Made by a program: the position numbers and the translations under genes. DNA of 23,892 nucleotides. Source: JANXQG01 sp037147235 (GTDB taxonomy: Bacteria > Planctomycetota > Planctomycetia > Pirellulales > Thermoguttaceae). Location: the NCBI GenBank assembly GCA_037147235.1, contig JBAWVO010000071.1, forward strand, positions 1-23,892. The letters run 5' to 3'. The notes beneath the pieces were generated by a model. That model made no database searches. It was not told where the DNA came from and saw only the letters and a program-made list of their open reading frames with translations. Positions 13,200 through 22,084 of the stretch are shown piece by piece (position 1 is the first letter of the stretch; each line of letters begins with the position of its first letter).

Positions 13200-13537
13200 T
13201 GGCCATATCCTACGGCCACCGAGGAGATCGCCGAGAAGCGTTTCCGTGTTGTTGGTGCGACTGCCGCAGCCGCAGCAGCAGCAGCAGTCGCCTGTCTGGG
13301 TTGTAGATAAGAAGCCCATTCTGGCATATCGATACCACGCTTTCCGCAGCATCCTGGATGCTGGGCCCTCTGTCTGGCCATCTGGCTGGGCCATCTTGAC
13401 AGCCGGAACGGTTATTGTTAGCTTCTCTGGTCATAAACGATACCCATTGCAGGGGATAAATGACCAGCAAAGCATCTTGGCGGGTGGTTGTTGCAGGATG
13501 CTGTCGTGTGAAACAGGCCTAGAAGAGGAGAAAGGTA
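13200..13537 (+). other. Gap before rfbH-like gene, with a short CAG-rich run
   Basis: No firm gene is seen. An ATG at 13199 overlaps the upstream stop codon (TGATG) and opens a 35-codon frame with a CCWCDC cluster and a serine run produced by the triplet repeat at 13271-13287. It might be a coupled small protein or chance. The end of the gap carries AGGAGAAAGG, the ribosome binding site of the next gene. Confidence 0.35.
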
Positions 13538-14851
13538 GTGTCAAGCCCAGAAGAGATACGCCGCCAAATCGCCACCTTGGTTGGGGAGTATTACCAGGCG
13601 GCCTTCGCGCCGCGGCCGTTTGTGCCTGGCGAGAGCCCGGTCCGCTACGCCGGCCGCGTGTTTGATGCCGAAGAACTGCAAATGGCCGTCGAGGCGAGTC
13701 TCGACTTCTGGCTCACGGCCGGGAGATTCTCGGAACAATTTGAAAGCACGCTGGCCCAGCGGATGGATCGGGATACGGCCTTGCTGGTCAATTCCGGCTC
13801 GTCCGCCAATCTGATCGCCTTCAGTGCGCTGACGTCGCCGCAATTGAAGGACCGCAGGGTACGACCGGGCGATGAAGTCATCACCGTAGCCGCCGGATTC
13901 CCCACCACAGTTAACCCGATCATCCAGAACCAGGCGGTGCCCGTCTTCGTCGACGTGGAACTGGCGACCTACATTCCCACCGTCGCGGCCATCGAAGCAG
14001 CCGTCACCCCCAAAACAAGGGCGGTAATGATTGCCCACACGATGGGCATTCCCTTCGATGCGAAGGCCGTGGCCGAACTTTGTAGGAAGCAGGGCTTATG
14101 GCTCGTCGAAGATTGCTGCGACGCCCTGGGGAGTACGTTGCACGGTCGGCCGGTAGGCACGTTCGGCGATCTGGCCACCGTGTCGTTCTACCCAGCCCAC
14201 CAGATTACCATGGGTGAAGGTGGGGCAGTGCTTGTCGAGGACGAGTTGCTCGCGCGGATCGCTCGCTCGTTTCGCGATTGGGGCCGCGACTGTTATTGCG
14301 GCGGCGGCGAGAACAACACCTGCGGCAAACGCTTCAGCCAACAGTTCGGCACGTTGCCCCTCGGCTACGACCATAAGTACGTCTATTCCCACATTGGCTA
14401 CAACTTGAAAGTGACCGATATCCAGGCGGCCATTGGCTCTGCCCAATTGAAGAAGCTTGATGGTTTCATCGCCGCACGGCGGAAGAATTGGGCCACATTG
14501 CGAGAGATGCTCCGGCCCCACGAAGATCGGCTGCTCCTGCCGGAAACGCCGCCCGATAGCGAACCGTGCTACTTTGGCTTCGTAATCACCGTGCGTCCCA
14601 ATGCCGGTTTCCAGCGTAACGAACTGGTCGGTTACCTGGAAGCCGCGAAAATTGAAACCCGCAACTTGTTCTGCGGCAACCTTGTTCGGCACCCGGCCTA
14701 CGACGAGACCAAGTATCGGATCGTCGGTGGTCTCCGCAATACCGACATTATCATGAACGATACGTTCTTCATCGGCGTCTACCCGGGCATGACGGGCGAG
14801 CATCTGGCCTATATGGGCGAAACATTCCAGCGATTCATGAAGGGCAAGTAA
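13538..14851 (+). CDS. rfbH: CDP-6-deoxy-4-hexulose 3-dehydrase-type (E1) enzyme
   Basis: The 437-residue protein belongs to the DegT/DnrJ aminotransferase fold but carries the marks of the E1/RfbH dehydratases that remove the C3 hydroxyl from CDP-4-keto-6-deoxyhexose. The Schiff-base lysine is replaced by histidine (H221 in YPAHQITMGEGGA), so PMP stays unbound. The [2Fe-2S] ligands are present (C193 or C194 in EDCCDALG; C252, C254 and C262 in RDCYCGGGENNTCGKRF). SGSSANL and YNLKVTDIQAAIGSAQL match the family. Start is GTG with AGGAG upstream. The next gene, 5 bases on, is the likely reductase partner. The product would lead to 3,6-dideoxyhexoses for a surface glycan. Confidence 0.92.
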   Translation: MSSPEEIRRQIATLVGEYYQAAFAPRPFVPGESPVRYAGRVFDAEELQMAVEASLDFWLTAGRFSEQFESTLAQRMDRDTALLVNSGSSANLIAFSALTSPQLKDRRVRPGDEVITVAAGFPTTVNPIIQNQAVPVFVDVELATYIPTVAAIEAAVTPKTRAVMIAHTMGIPFDAKAVAELCRKQGLWLVEDCCDALGSTLHGRPVGTFGDLATVSFYPAHQITMGEGGAVLVEDELLARIARSFRDWGRDCYCGGGENNTCGKRFSQQFGTLPLGYDHKYVYSHIGYNLKVTDIQAAIGSAQLKKLDGFIAARRKNWATLREMLRPHEDRLLLPETPPDSEPCYFGFVITVRPNAGFQRNELVGYLEAAKIETRNLFCGNLVRHPAYDETKYRIVGGLRNTDIIMNDTFFIGVYPGMTGEHLAYMGETFQRFMKGK

Positions 14852-14856
14852 CCGTC

Positions 14857-15636
14857 ATGGCAATGCCGATGAAATTTTCAGCCGAGGTGACCAAAATCCT
14901 TCGGCATGATGATGACGTGGCGACGTACGAGTTCCGTTGCCTCACGCCGCGGCCGCGGTGGAAGCCGGGCCAGTTTCTGCATTTGGCCCTGGACGCTTAC
15001 GATCCGTCGGGGCATTGGCCGGAGTCTCGTTGCTTCACCATGGCCAGTGGCTCCCTGGAAAAGGACCATGTGCGGCTGACGATCGCCGCTAAAGGAGCTT
15101 TTACGCGGCGAATTCTTGCTGAATTGCAGCTCGGCCGCAAGGTCTGGATGAAGGCCCCTTACGGCGATTTTATCATCCGCACAAGCCAGGAGCATGATGT
15201 GGTGTTGATTGCCGGCGGCACGGGCGTCACGCCTTTCGTGGCATTCATGGAAGACGCCCTGGTCAGGAATAATCCCCCTCTAATGTGCGCAGGAGGGGTG
15301 GGGGGAGATGCGACGGATACCAAGGGCTTGGGCGGCGGCGTTTGGCTGCACTATGGTGCCCGTTGCCAGGACTTACTGGTGTTTCGCGACTTTGCCGATC
15401 GTTGTGCCGAGCGTTTTCCGGCTTTTCGCGTGGACCGCTACGCCGAAACCGGCGCAACGGGTTCGACAATCGCCGGCCGGATCGATCTGGAGCGAGCCGT
15501 TGGACATGCCCGCGATGGCAAAGCGGCCACTTATTATCTGTGCGGCCCGCAGGATATGATCCAGGCGTTCCGCTTGCGTCTGACCCGTGAGTTCGGCGTT
15601 GCCGAGTCGAATGTGAAGATTGACGCATGGGAGTGA
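14857..15636 (+). CDS. FNR-type flavin reductase, short E3 partner
   Basis: The 259-residue protein is a ferredoxin-NADP reductase-like flavoenzyme. FAD binding is shown by RCFTMAS, nicotinamide binding by IAGGTGVTPF and the C-terminal YYLCGPQDM. Next to an rfbH-type gene it should be the E3 that feeds electrons into E1. Classical E3 proteins (about 330 residues) begin with a plant-type [2Fe-2S] ferredoxin domain; this one has none, so electrons may go straight from FAD to the E1 cluster or through a separate ferredoxin. A glycine-rich insertion (about 20 residues after NNPP) interrupts the NAD domain and comes from a C/G-run DNA segment at 15278-15340. Confidence 0.85.
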   Translation: MAMPMKFSAEVTKILRHDDDVATYEFRCLTPRPRWKPGQFLHLALDAYDPSGHWPESRCFTMASGSLEKDHVRLTIAAKGAFTRRILAELQLGRKVWMKAPYGDFIIRTSQEHDVVLIAGGTGVTPFVAFMEDALVRNNPPLMCAGGVGGDATDTKGLGGGVWLHYGARCQDLLVFRDFADRCAERFPAFRVDRYAETGATGSTIAGRIDLERAVGHARDGKAATYYLCGPQDMIQAFRLRLTREFGVAESNVKIDAWE

Positions 15637-15672
15637 TCCCAGTAAGACGTCGCGGAGGGGACTAGATAAACA

Positions 15673-17073
15673 ATGATCGAGAACACTGTCGGCGGTTGCG
15701 TGCCTGTACCGCGAAAATCCGGCTCCCTGCCATCGGCCAACCGTGCCGACGGCGACGATCGCACACGGGCACCGCTTTGGGAACACCTCGGGTGGTTTCT
15801 GATGCTCGGTCTGCTGATCATCGGCCTTCCCATGGCCTATCAGCGAGCCATCGAACATGGCGCCGATTTGGCCGGTTTCTGTGACGCGGGACGCTACGTA
15901 TTTGAACATGGCACTCGCAACCCCGAATCGAACTTGGCCCGCTACTGGCCCTCGGCCGATGTTCCTTGGATCGTGTTTGCCTTGTTGCCAATTTCGGTCA
16001 CGGCGGTACTCTGGTACGGTATCGGTTGTGCGGCATGGATTGGCCTTCTGCGAACAATCCGCGGTCGCATGTTGGTCGGCCTGGACCCAGCGGCCAAGCG
16101 GCACGCCACCTTGGCCGCCGGACTCATGGCGATGCCTTTGGTGATCGACGGCATGAGCATGGGTAGTTTCCATGTCCTGATGGTTTGGCTCATGATCTTA
16201 GGGCTCGATCGGGCCTGTCGCGGCGAGGAAAAGGTCGGCGGAATTCTGTTGGGTCTCGGTGCCTGGCTGAAACTCTTGCCCCTATTGGGCATTGGATTTC
16301 TATTCTACCACCGAAAGTGGAAGGGTGCCCTTATTGCGATGGCCACCGTGTTCGTGCTGGACGTTGCGCTGTGTGTCGTGGCCTTCGGTCCCTCCGGGGC
16401 CTGGCGGGAACATGTGCTTTGGTGGCAACTGGGTGCTGCCGGCACCATGAACCGGCAATTGGCGACGGTCGCGTCTGGAGATGAAGACCGCTTGTCGAAC
16501 GAGTCCGTGGCGGTCATCCTTCGCCGCATGTTGACGTCGTTGGGTAGTCAGCCGGCGGCGAAATTGGCAACAAAGTTTTCCGCCGAAATTCCGGCGGAAA
16601 AACAGGAGCAACTCCACAATCGCGAAGTACGGCGACGGGTCCAGCTTGCCAATCTAACGCCCCAACAGCTTCAAGCCGTGTTCCTTGCGATGATGGCAAT
16701 CTTGGTGCTGGGGGTGGCCATTTACTGTCGCCCAGTCAAGTCCCAGGACTGGGCCGAACGGGGGCCGGCAAAGATTGCCCTGCTAACGCTGGCCACGATC
16801 TGGTTCTCCCCCGTCGTCTGGAGCTATCACTTCGTGGCCGCCACGCCCGTACTGGCCATCCTGTTGCTGCGTGGCCGTTACCGCTGGCAGTGGGTTGTCC
16901 CGGTCATTGTCGTATGGGGAGGAGCACTTGGTTTGTTGGCCATCGATGCGATCCGTGCCGCAGGCGTACTCTTGTGGATGAGTCTGATTCTGAGCGCGGG
17001 GCTTGTCGTGTTTCCAATCGAGAAGGATATTGAAGCAGATCTTGTCCCGCGAAAAGCATGTCATGAATGCTGA
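15673..17073 (+). CDS. GT87/DUF2029-type polyprenyl-phosphate glycosyltransferase
   Basis: The 466-residue integral membrane protein has about nine to eleven helices. An acidic extracytoplasmic loop follows the first helix (DLAGFCDAGRYVFEHG and ARYWPSADVPW), then GGILLGLGAWLKLLPLLGIGFLF and WFSPVVWSYHFVAATPVLA, all characteristic of GT87/DUF2029 enzymes. These transfer a sugar from a polyprenyl-phosphate carrier to an acceptor on the outer face of the membrane. The GGAGGGG box lies about 14 bases from the ATG. Its last 11 bases overlap the next gene. In this cluster it may add the sugar made through the E1/E3 pair. Confidence 0.8.
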   Translation: MIENTVGGCVPVPRKSGSLPSANRADGDDRTRAPLWEHLGWFLMLGLLIIGLPMAYQRAIEHGADLAGFCDAGRYVFEHGTRNPESNLARYWPSADVPWIVFALLPISVTAVLWYGIGCAAWIGLLRTIRGRMLVGLDPAAKRHATLAAGLMAMPLVIDGMSMGSFHVLMVWLMILGLDRACRGEEKVGGILLGLGAWLKLLPLLGIGFLFYHRKWKGALIAMATVFVLDVALCVVAFGPSGAWREHVLWWQLGAAGTMNRQLATVASGDEDRLSNESVAVILRRMLTSLGSQPAAKLATKFSAEIPAEKQEQLHNREVRRRVQLANLTPQQLQAVFLAMMAILVLGVAIYCRPVKSQDWAERGPAKIALLTLATIWFSPVVWSYHFVAATPVLAILLLRGRYRWQWVVPVIVVWGGALGLLAIDAIRAAGVLLWMSLILSAGLVVFPIEKDIEADLVPRKACHEC

Positions 17074-19750
17074 AACTGAAAACAATTCCTCGACAACACA
17101 GACCGCACCGCCCATGCCGGTTCGGGTGCTGATGATCCTGTTTCTGGGCATCCTGGCCGCATGGCTGGCAGCCGGTTCGCTGGGATGGCTCGCGCCGCCG
17201 CTGCAAAGAGCGTTTACTTGGCTCTTATTGGCTGCGATCGTCATCGCGGCAATTCCAGGCCGACGCCGCATTTCCATCGGCGAAGGCCTGCTGCTCGGCG
17301 GGGCGACGTTGATCGCCCTGCTGATGACCGCGTCTTCCTTACCGGTCGTCAACATCCTTGCCGTGGCGGTCTTGCTGGCGGCCATTGCCCAACTGCGACC
17401 GGGATTGACGGCCAGTCTGGCCTGCCCTGCTGCCTCGGCGGTCACGGCCCTGGCCGTTTTTCGGCTCGTCTGCGATAGCTCCGCCGCCTGGAATTTCACA
17501 AACAGCGTGGGCTACATTGAGGGGCTTTGGGCGGGTTGGTTGACCGGCCGGCCACTGCTGATTGGCGCGAGCTTTGGCGGCGTGGACTTTCTGGTACTCA
17601 TGGCAGCATTAACGGTCGCTTGGCTCATCACCACGTCGCAACCGCACTTTGCACGCGCCGCATGGGCCGTGTTCTTCATCTTCCTAGCGCAAACCGCATA
17701 TCTCGTGGTTTTAGCCTTCAGCCACGACCTGACCGCACTACTGCCATCGCAAGTAATTGCCAAGCACGATGATATCTCACACCTGGGTATCTGGACCTGG
17801 GGCAATGCGATTCGCACGCTGTTGCCATGGAATTTGCCCATGCTTGCCGCGGTCTTCCACGCCGCAGTGGCGGTCGCCATGTTCCGCCTGACCACTTGGC
17901 AGCCGACACCGCATGATCTCCAAAGTGAAACTGACGAGAATTTGCCCGCTGCGGACGGGAAGCGTCGAAACCGCAGCCTTCCGAGTGGGCCGGTCGTGCC
18001 GCACGACGGGCGAAAATCGGTGATGAACTGGCAATGCTTCGTGCCGGCAGGGCTGCTGATCGTGACAGCGATCACACTAACGCTTTCGCCCGTCAAACCT
18101 GGCTTGACCGGCCGGCGAATCGTGGCCTACGACGATGGCGCGACCGATTGGAGTTTGACCGACCCGGGCACGGTCCCGCCGGGGCGGCTGCCTCGCTATG
18201 GGTTGCTGCCGGTGCTGGTCGAGGGTCTGGGCGGAAAATTTATTCGCTCCCGCGACTTGGCCGATGCGGATCTCCTTGGTGCCGACATACTCATCGTCTT
18301 GCCGCCCCGATCAGCCGCCAATGCGGCGACTAAGGCGTCGATTCCCAGCGAGATCCGAAACCAAATTTGGAGGTACGTCGCCGCCGGCGGCCGGATGATT
18401 GTCGCCGGCGAGCCGGAGACGAACTTGGGAGTTGACGAGAATGTTCTCAATGCTCTTTTGGAGCCTAGCGCGATCTCCTTCCGCGACGACACCGCCAATT
18501 CGCTGACGCAGCGATGGGAAGACAATCTCCAGTCGGCTCCCCATGCCGCAACGGCAAGTAGTAACCCGGGGCGAAGCCACTTCAGCCTCGATCATGCGGC
18601 TTCCCTCCGCGTTTCGTGGCCCGCCGGGCCGCTGGTCGTGGGCCGTTGGGCCTGGGATGAACTGGGCACCGATCTCGACCGGCCCGACGCCTTGCCCTAC
18701 TCGCCAGGCGATCATTTGGGCGACTTGGTCCTTGCGGCCCAGCAGAACGTGGGGCAGGGAACGGTAGTGGTGTTGGGCACGGCCGCCTGCTTGAGCAACG
18801 ACGGAATTCCTTTTTCTTACCCATTCACCGCTCCACTGCTCTCCGCATTGGCCGCCAACCATTCAACGCCGCTGGCATGGTGGCGGCAACTCTTGGGCGC
18901 GGCGGCTGCGGGTGCCGCGATCGTGCTTCTGTTTCGCCGGTTTGAACCGCTCCGCGTGGCTGCCGCGTCCGTGGCCTTGGCACTGACCCTGATCGCATGT
19001 AATCTGCTCAGCAATGCAACCTCCGGATTGCTCCCCTCGGGCACCAAAACGGCGGCCCAGCCAATCATCTACGTGGACGGCTCGCACCTGGAAGCGGTGG
19101 GCAAGGATCCTTGGGGCGAAAACGGCATTGGCCGCCTGATGCGCGTGCTGGCAAGTAACGGTTACTTGCCGTTGGTGGCACCCGATATCTCACCCGAGCG
19201 ACTGAATCGGGCAGCCATGTTGGTTTCGATTGCGCCTGCCCGTGCCTTCAGCAGTGGCGAAATCGCCGCCGTGAATGACTTTGTTGAGCAGGGCGGTTTC
19301 TTCCTAAGCATGGTTGGATCGCCGGAGGCCGAGCCAAGCCGAGCTTTGCTGGAAAGGTTCAAACTCCACATTAAACCCATGCCCGCGCCCCCTTGGGTTC
19401 ATGAGCCTGAGACGACCCCGCTCGCCATGTTCTGGTATCCCAGTGAAGAACAGCCCGAGGCACAGTTCTACGCCGCTTGGCCCGTTTCCGGCTTGCCGGG
19501 GGCGGAAATCTGGTCGAAGCCGGTCATCGTTGGCACGGGAATCAAGAGCGGCCAGGCCTTCCTGATCGGCGATACGGCCTTCGCCTTGAACAAGAACTTC
19601 GATTCGTCCTCGCCAAACGCCAAATTCTGGCGTTCGCAGTTGAAGAGTTGGATAGGCCAGCCCAGCGACAAGCCCAAGGCAGCCCGCGGGAACGAAGGAG
19701 AAACAACGGAAGATCCGCCATCCTCAAAACGCGACAAATTAAGCCAATAG
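17063..19750 (+). CDS. Large membrane protein with duplicated lumenal alpha/beta domains
   Basis: I chose ATG 17063, which overlaps the glycosyltransferase stop by 11 bases and gives 895 residues; an upstream in-frame ATG lies further inside that gene. Residues about 20-300 hold eight or nine membrane helices. A soluble domain of Rossmann-like character follows (about 350-480: RRIVAYDDG, LLPVLVEGLGGKF, ADILIVLPP, VAAGGRMIVAGE). Two more helices lie at about 605-655, and then a second, similar domain (about 668-790: IIYVDGSHLEA, LASNGYLPLVAPD, AAMLVSIAP, VEQGGFFLSMVG). The domains resemble the class-I-amidotransferase-like/DUF4350 folds seen in GldG-like proteins. The role is unknown; coupling suggests work with the glycosyltransferase. 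Confidence 0.7.
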   Translation: MNAETENNSSTTQTAPPMPVRVLMILFLGILAAWLAAGSLGWLAPPLQRAFTWLLLAAIVIAAIPGRRRISIGEGLLLGGATLIALLMTASSLPVVNILAVAVLLAAIAQLRPGLTASLACPAASAVTALAVFRLVCDSSAAWNFTNSVGYIEGLWAGWLTGRPLLIGASFGGVDFLVLMAALTVAWLITTSQPHFARAAWAVFFIFLAQTAYLVVLAFSHDLTALLPSQVIAKHDDISHLGIWTWGNAIRTLLPWNLPMLAAVFHAAVAVAMFRLTTWQPTPHDLQSETDENLPAADGKRRNRSLPSGPVVPHDGRKSVMNWQCFVPAGLLIVTAITLTLSPVKPGLTGRRIVAYDDGATDWSLTDPGTVPPGRLPRYGLLPVLVEGLGGKFIRSRDLADADLLGADILIVLPPRSAANAATKASIPSEIRNQIWRYVAAGGRMIVAGEPETNLGVDENVLNALLEPSAISFRDDTANSLTQRWEDNLQSAPHAATASSNPGRSHFSLDHAASLRVSWPAGPLVVGRWAWDELGTDLDRPDALPYSPGDHLGDLVLAAQQNVGQGTVVVLGTAACLSNDGIPFSYPFTAPLLSALAANHSTPLAWWRQLLGAAAAGAAIVLLFRRFEPLRVAAASVALALTLIACNLLSNATSGLLPSGTKTAAQPIIYVDGSHLEAVGKDPWGENGIGRLMRVLASNGYLPLVAPDISPERLNRAAMLVSIAPARAFSSGEIAAVNDFVEQGGFFLSMVGSPEAEPSRALLERFKLHIKPMPAPPWVHEPETTPLAMFWYPSEEQPEAQFYAAWPVSGLPGAEIWSKPVIVGTGIKSGQAFLIGDTAFALNKNFDSSSPNAKFWRSQLKSWIGQPSDKPKAARGNEGETTEDPPSSKRDKLSQ

Positions 19751-19777
19751 AATTTAATGTAAGCAAAGGAGATTCGT

Positions 19778-20683
19778 ATGAACGAAGGATTTTCGCGCCG
19801 CCAATTCTTGAAAGATACCGCGCTGCTCGCCGGGGCCATGGCGGCCATGCAGTCGGTCGATTGCATGGCTGCGAAGGCGGAGCCGACAGCCGGGGCGGCT
19901 ACTCCGGCCGCCATGCCCACGATCCGGCTGGGACATGTCGAAGTCTCGCGGCTAATCCTGGGATCGAACCCGTTCTTCGGCTACGCCCACCAGGACGGCG
20001 ACCTGGGCCGGCAAATGAAGGAATACTACACCGACCAACAGATCATTCAGATCCTTGATGACGCGGCCGCCTTGGGCGTGACGGCGGTCTCCGCGCCGCC
20101 GTTTCCGGAGTGGATCCGGCTTTTCAACAAGTATCGGGACCAGGGCGGCAAGTTGACCACCTGGATCGCTCAACCCCATGGGTCACCCAAGAAGATGAAA
20201 CAGGAAATCGACGCCTGCGCCAAAGGGGGTGCCAAGGCCGTCTATATCCAGGGGCATCGCGTCGAGGAGCAGTTTGAAAAGAACACGTTTGAGGTCGTTC
20301 GTGGCTGGATGGAACATATCAAGAGTCGCGGCATGGCGGCGGGCATGGCCTCCCACCGGCCCGACATCCATCCGGTTGCCGAGAAACAAGGCTTCCCCAC
20401 CGATTTCTACTTCCAGTGCTTCTTCCGCGTCGATCGGCACCCGGAAAACTATGCCCTGGAATGTCGCGACAAGGCCGTGGAAACGATCCGCTCGATCACT
20501 GCCAAGCCGGTCGTGGCCTACAAGATTCTGGGCGCAGCGCGGTTGCCGCCTGACGAAGCCTTTGCGTACACCTTCCAGAACATTGCGGCCAAGGATGGCG
20601 TGTGCGTCGGCATCTACAACAAGAACAAGCCGGGCATGCTGGCCGACGATGTCGCGCTGATGCGACGGATGACAAAGTCGTAA
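19778..20683 (+). CDS. Tat-exported TIM-barrel protein, aldo/keto reductase-like
   Basis: The 301-residue product carries a twin-arginine signal (SRRQFLK, residues 6-12, then a hydrophobic stretch), so it is exported folded. The mature part begins like planctomycete aldo/keto-reductase relatives (IRLGHVEVSRLILGSNPFFGYA) and shows alternating strands and helices of a TIM barrel: VTAVSAPPFPEW, LTTWIAQPHG, AVYIQGHRVEE, MAAGMASHRPD, and KPVVAYKILGA. The usual catalytic Asp-Tyr-Lys-His set is not clearly present, so oxidoreductase activity is doubtful. AAAGGAG lies before the ATG. It precedes a Gfo/Idh gene by 105 bases. Confidence 0.75.
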   Translation: MNEGFSRRQFLKDTALLAGAMAAMQSVDCMAAKAEPTAGAATPAAMPTIRLGHVEVSRLILGSNPFFGYAHQDGDLGRQMKEYYTDQQIIQILDDAAALGVTAVSAPPFPEWIRLFNKYRDQGGKLTTWIAQPHGSPKKMKQEIDACAKGGAKAVYIQGHRVEEQFEKNTFEVVRGWMEHIKSRGMAAGMASHRPDIHPVAEKQGFPTDFYFQCFFRVDRHPENYALECRDKAVETIRSITAKPVVAYKILGAARLPPDEAFAYTFQNIAAKDGVCVGIYNKNKPGMLADDVALMRRMTKS

Positions 20684-20788
20684 CTCAAACATACCTCACC
20701 CCCTGCTCTTCTCCCATCCTGCCGACCACGACCATGGGTATATGGTGCCCGACGGCATGCGGACGAAGGGAGTCGATAGAACCTCAAC

Positions 20789-22045
20789 ATGAATCCTACT
20801 TCTACCATCGTCGGCTCGGCGCATGTCGCTGGGAGCGATACGATTTGCCTGGCCCTGGTGGGCTGCGGCAATCGCGGTGCCGGCGCGTGCCGCGATGCGC
20901 TGAGCACCACGGGGCCGGTGCGACTGGTCGCCATGGGCGATCTGTTTGCCAACCGCCTGGAAACCAGCCTCAAAAACCTACAAAAGTACGACGATCTTCG
21001 CCCGCGAATCGATGTTCCGCCGGAACGCCGCTTCGTGGGCTTCGACGCCTACCAGAAAGTGATTGACTCGGACGTCGATCTCGTGCTGTTTGCCACGCCA
21101 CCCCATTTTCGCCCGATCCACTATGCGGCGGCAGTCAAAGCGGGAAAGCACGTCTTCCTGGAGAAGCCCTGTTGTGTCGATGCCCCCGGCTATCGGCAGT
21201 TGCTGGCTGCCAACGAGGTTGCCAAGGCGAAACGATTATCGGTCGTGGTCGGGCTGCAACGGAGGCACCAGCCGCTCTACCTGGAAAAGATCCAAAAGAT
21301 CCGCGAAGGTGCGGTCGGCCAGGTACGGCTCGTGCGGACCTATTTCAATATGTCCGGCGGACGAGCGGGCGGGACCAAGCCGCCGGAAATGAGCGAGATG
21401 GAGTACCAAGTCCGCTCCTGGAACCTGTTCTGCTGGTTGTGCGGCGATCACCTAGTCGAGCAGGCCTGCCACGAGATCGATGTGGCCAATTGGGTTATGG
21501 ACGCCCATCCCGTCCGTGCCAACGGCATGGGAGCGCGGCAGATCCGCATCGGCCCGGGTACGGGCGATATCTATGATCGGCACATGATTGAGTTTGAATA
21601 CGCGGACGGCACGCGGCACTATTGCCAAGCCCGACAGCAGCCGGAGACCTGGAGTTACGTCGGCGAGCATGTGCATGGGACAAAAGGCGAGATGACGCTA
21701 GGCGAGGGGGCATGGGGCATGGCAGCCGCCACGCCGCGAACGCTACGGGGCAAGAATTTCGCCGGTCAGAATCCCTATCAACTCGAGCACAACGACCTGA
21801 TGGCTAGCATCCGCGGCGTGGGATCCTACCGGTGCGAGGGCGACTACGCAGCCACCAGCAGCATGACGGCCGTCATGGGGCGGATGGCGACCTATTCCGG
21901 AAAGCTCGTCACCTGGGACGACGCGATCCATTCCGAGTTGCATCTGGCACCTGATCGCTATGCCATGGACGCCCCACCTCCCACGGTGCCTGATGCCCAG
22001 GGGAACTACCCTTCGGCACTGCCCGGCGTAACCCGGGCGTGGTGA
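20789..22045 (+). CDS. Gfo/Idh/MocA family oxidoreductase
   Basis: The 418-residue protein has an N-terminal Rossmann fold (LALVGCGNRGAGA, residues 21-33) and the EKP motif (E125-K126-P127 in HVFLEKPCCVD). The catalytic-type segment WLCGDHLVEQACHEIDVANW holds H228 and D231. These mark NAD(P)-dependent sugar or inositol dehydrogenases. Planctomycete members usually carry a Tat signal; here the N-terminus is only about 18 residues of unremarkable sequence, so it is probably cytosolic or the signal has been lost. The substrate is likely a sugar. It may work with the neighbouring TIM-barrel protein, though that one is exported. Confidence 0.9.
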   Translation: MNPTSTIVGSAHVAGSDTICLALVGCGNRGAGACRDALSTTGPVRLVAMGDLFANRLETSLKNLQKYDDLRPRIDVPPERRFVGFDAYQKVIDSDVDLVLFATPPHFRPIHYAAAVKAGKHVFLEKPCCVDAPGYRQLLAANEVAKAKRLSVVVGLQRRHQPLYLEKIQKIREGAVGQVRLVRTYFNMSGGRAGGTKPPEMSEMEYQVRSWNLFCWLCGDHLVEQACHEIDVANWVMDAHPVRANGMGARQIRIGPGTGDIYDRHMIEFEYADGTRHYCQARQQPETWSYVGEHVHGTKGEMTLGEGAWGMAAATPRTLRGKNFAGQNPYQLEHNDLMASIRGVGSYRCEGDYAATSSMTAVMGRMATYSGKLVTWDDAIHSELHLAPDRYAMDAPPPTVPDAQGNYPSALPGVTRAW

Positions 22046-22061
22046 ATCTCAACCAGCATCA

Positions 22062-22084
22062 CGCGGGAATCCTGCGCTGTTTTA
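22062..22084. terminator. Possible terminator between convergent genes
   Basis: CGCGGG (22062-22067) and CCTGCG (22071-22076) form a short stem with one G-T pair and a 3-base loop, followed by CTGTTTT. It lies in the 36-base gap between the Gfo/Idh gene and the convergent zinc-ribbon gene. Confidence 0.4.

Noticed and set aside
12852..13394. Minus-strand 180-codon frame
   Set aside because: It is antisense to the NifX-like gene, and its polycysteine stretch is just the complement of the CAG run.
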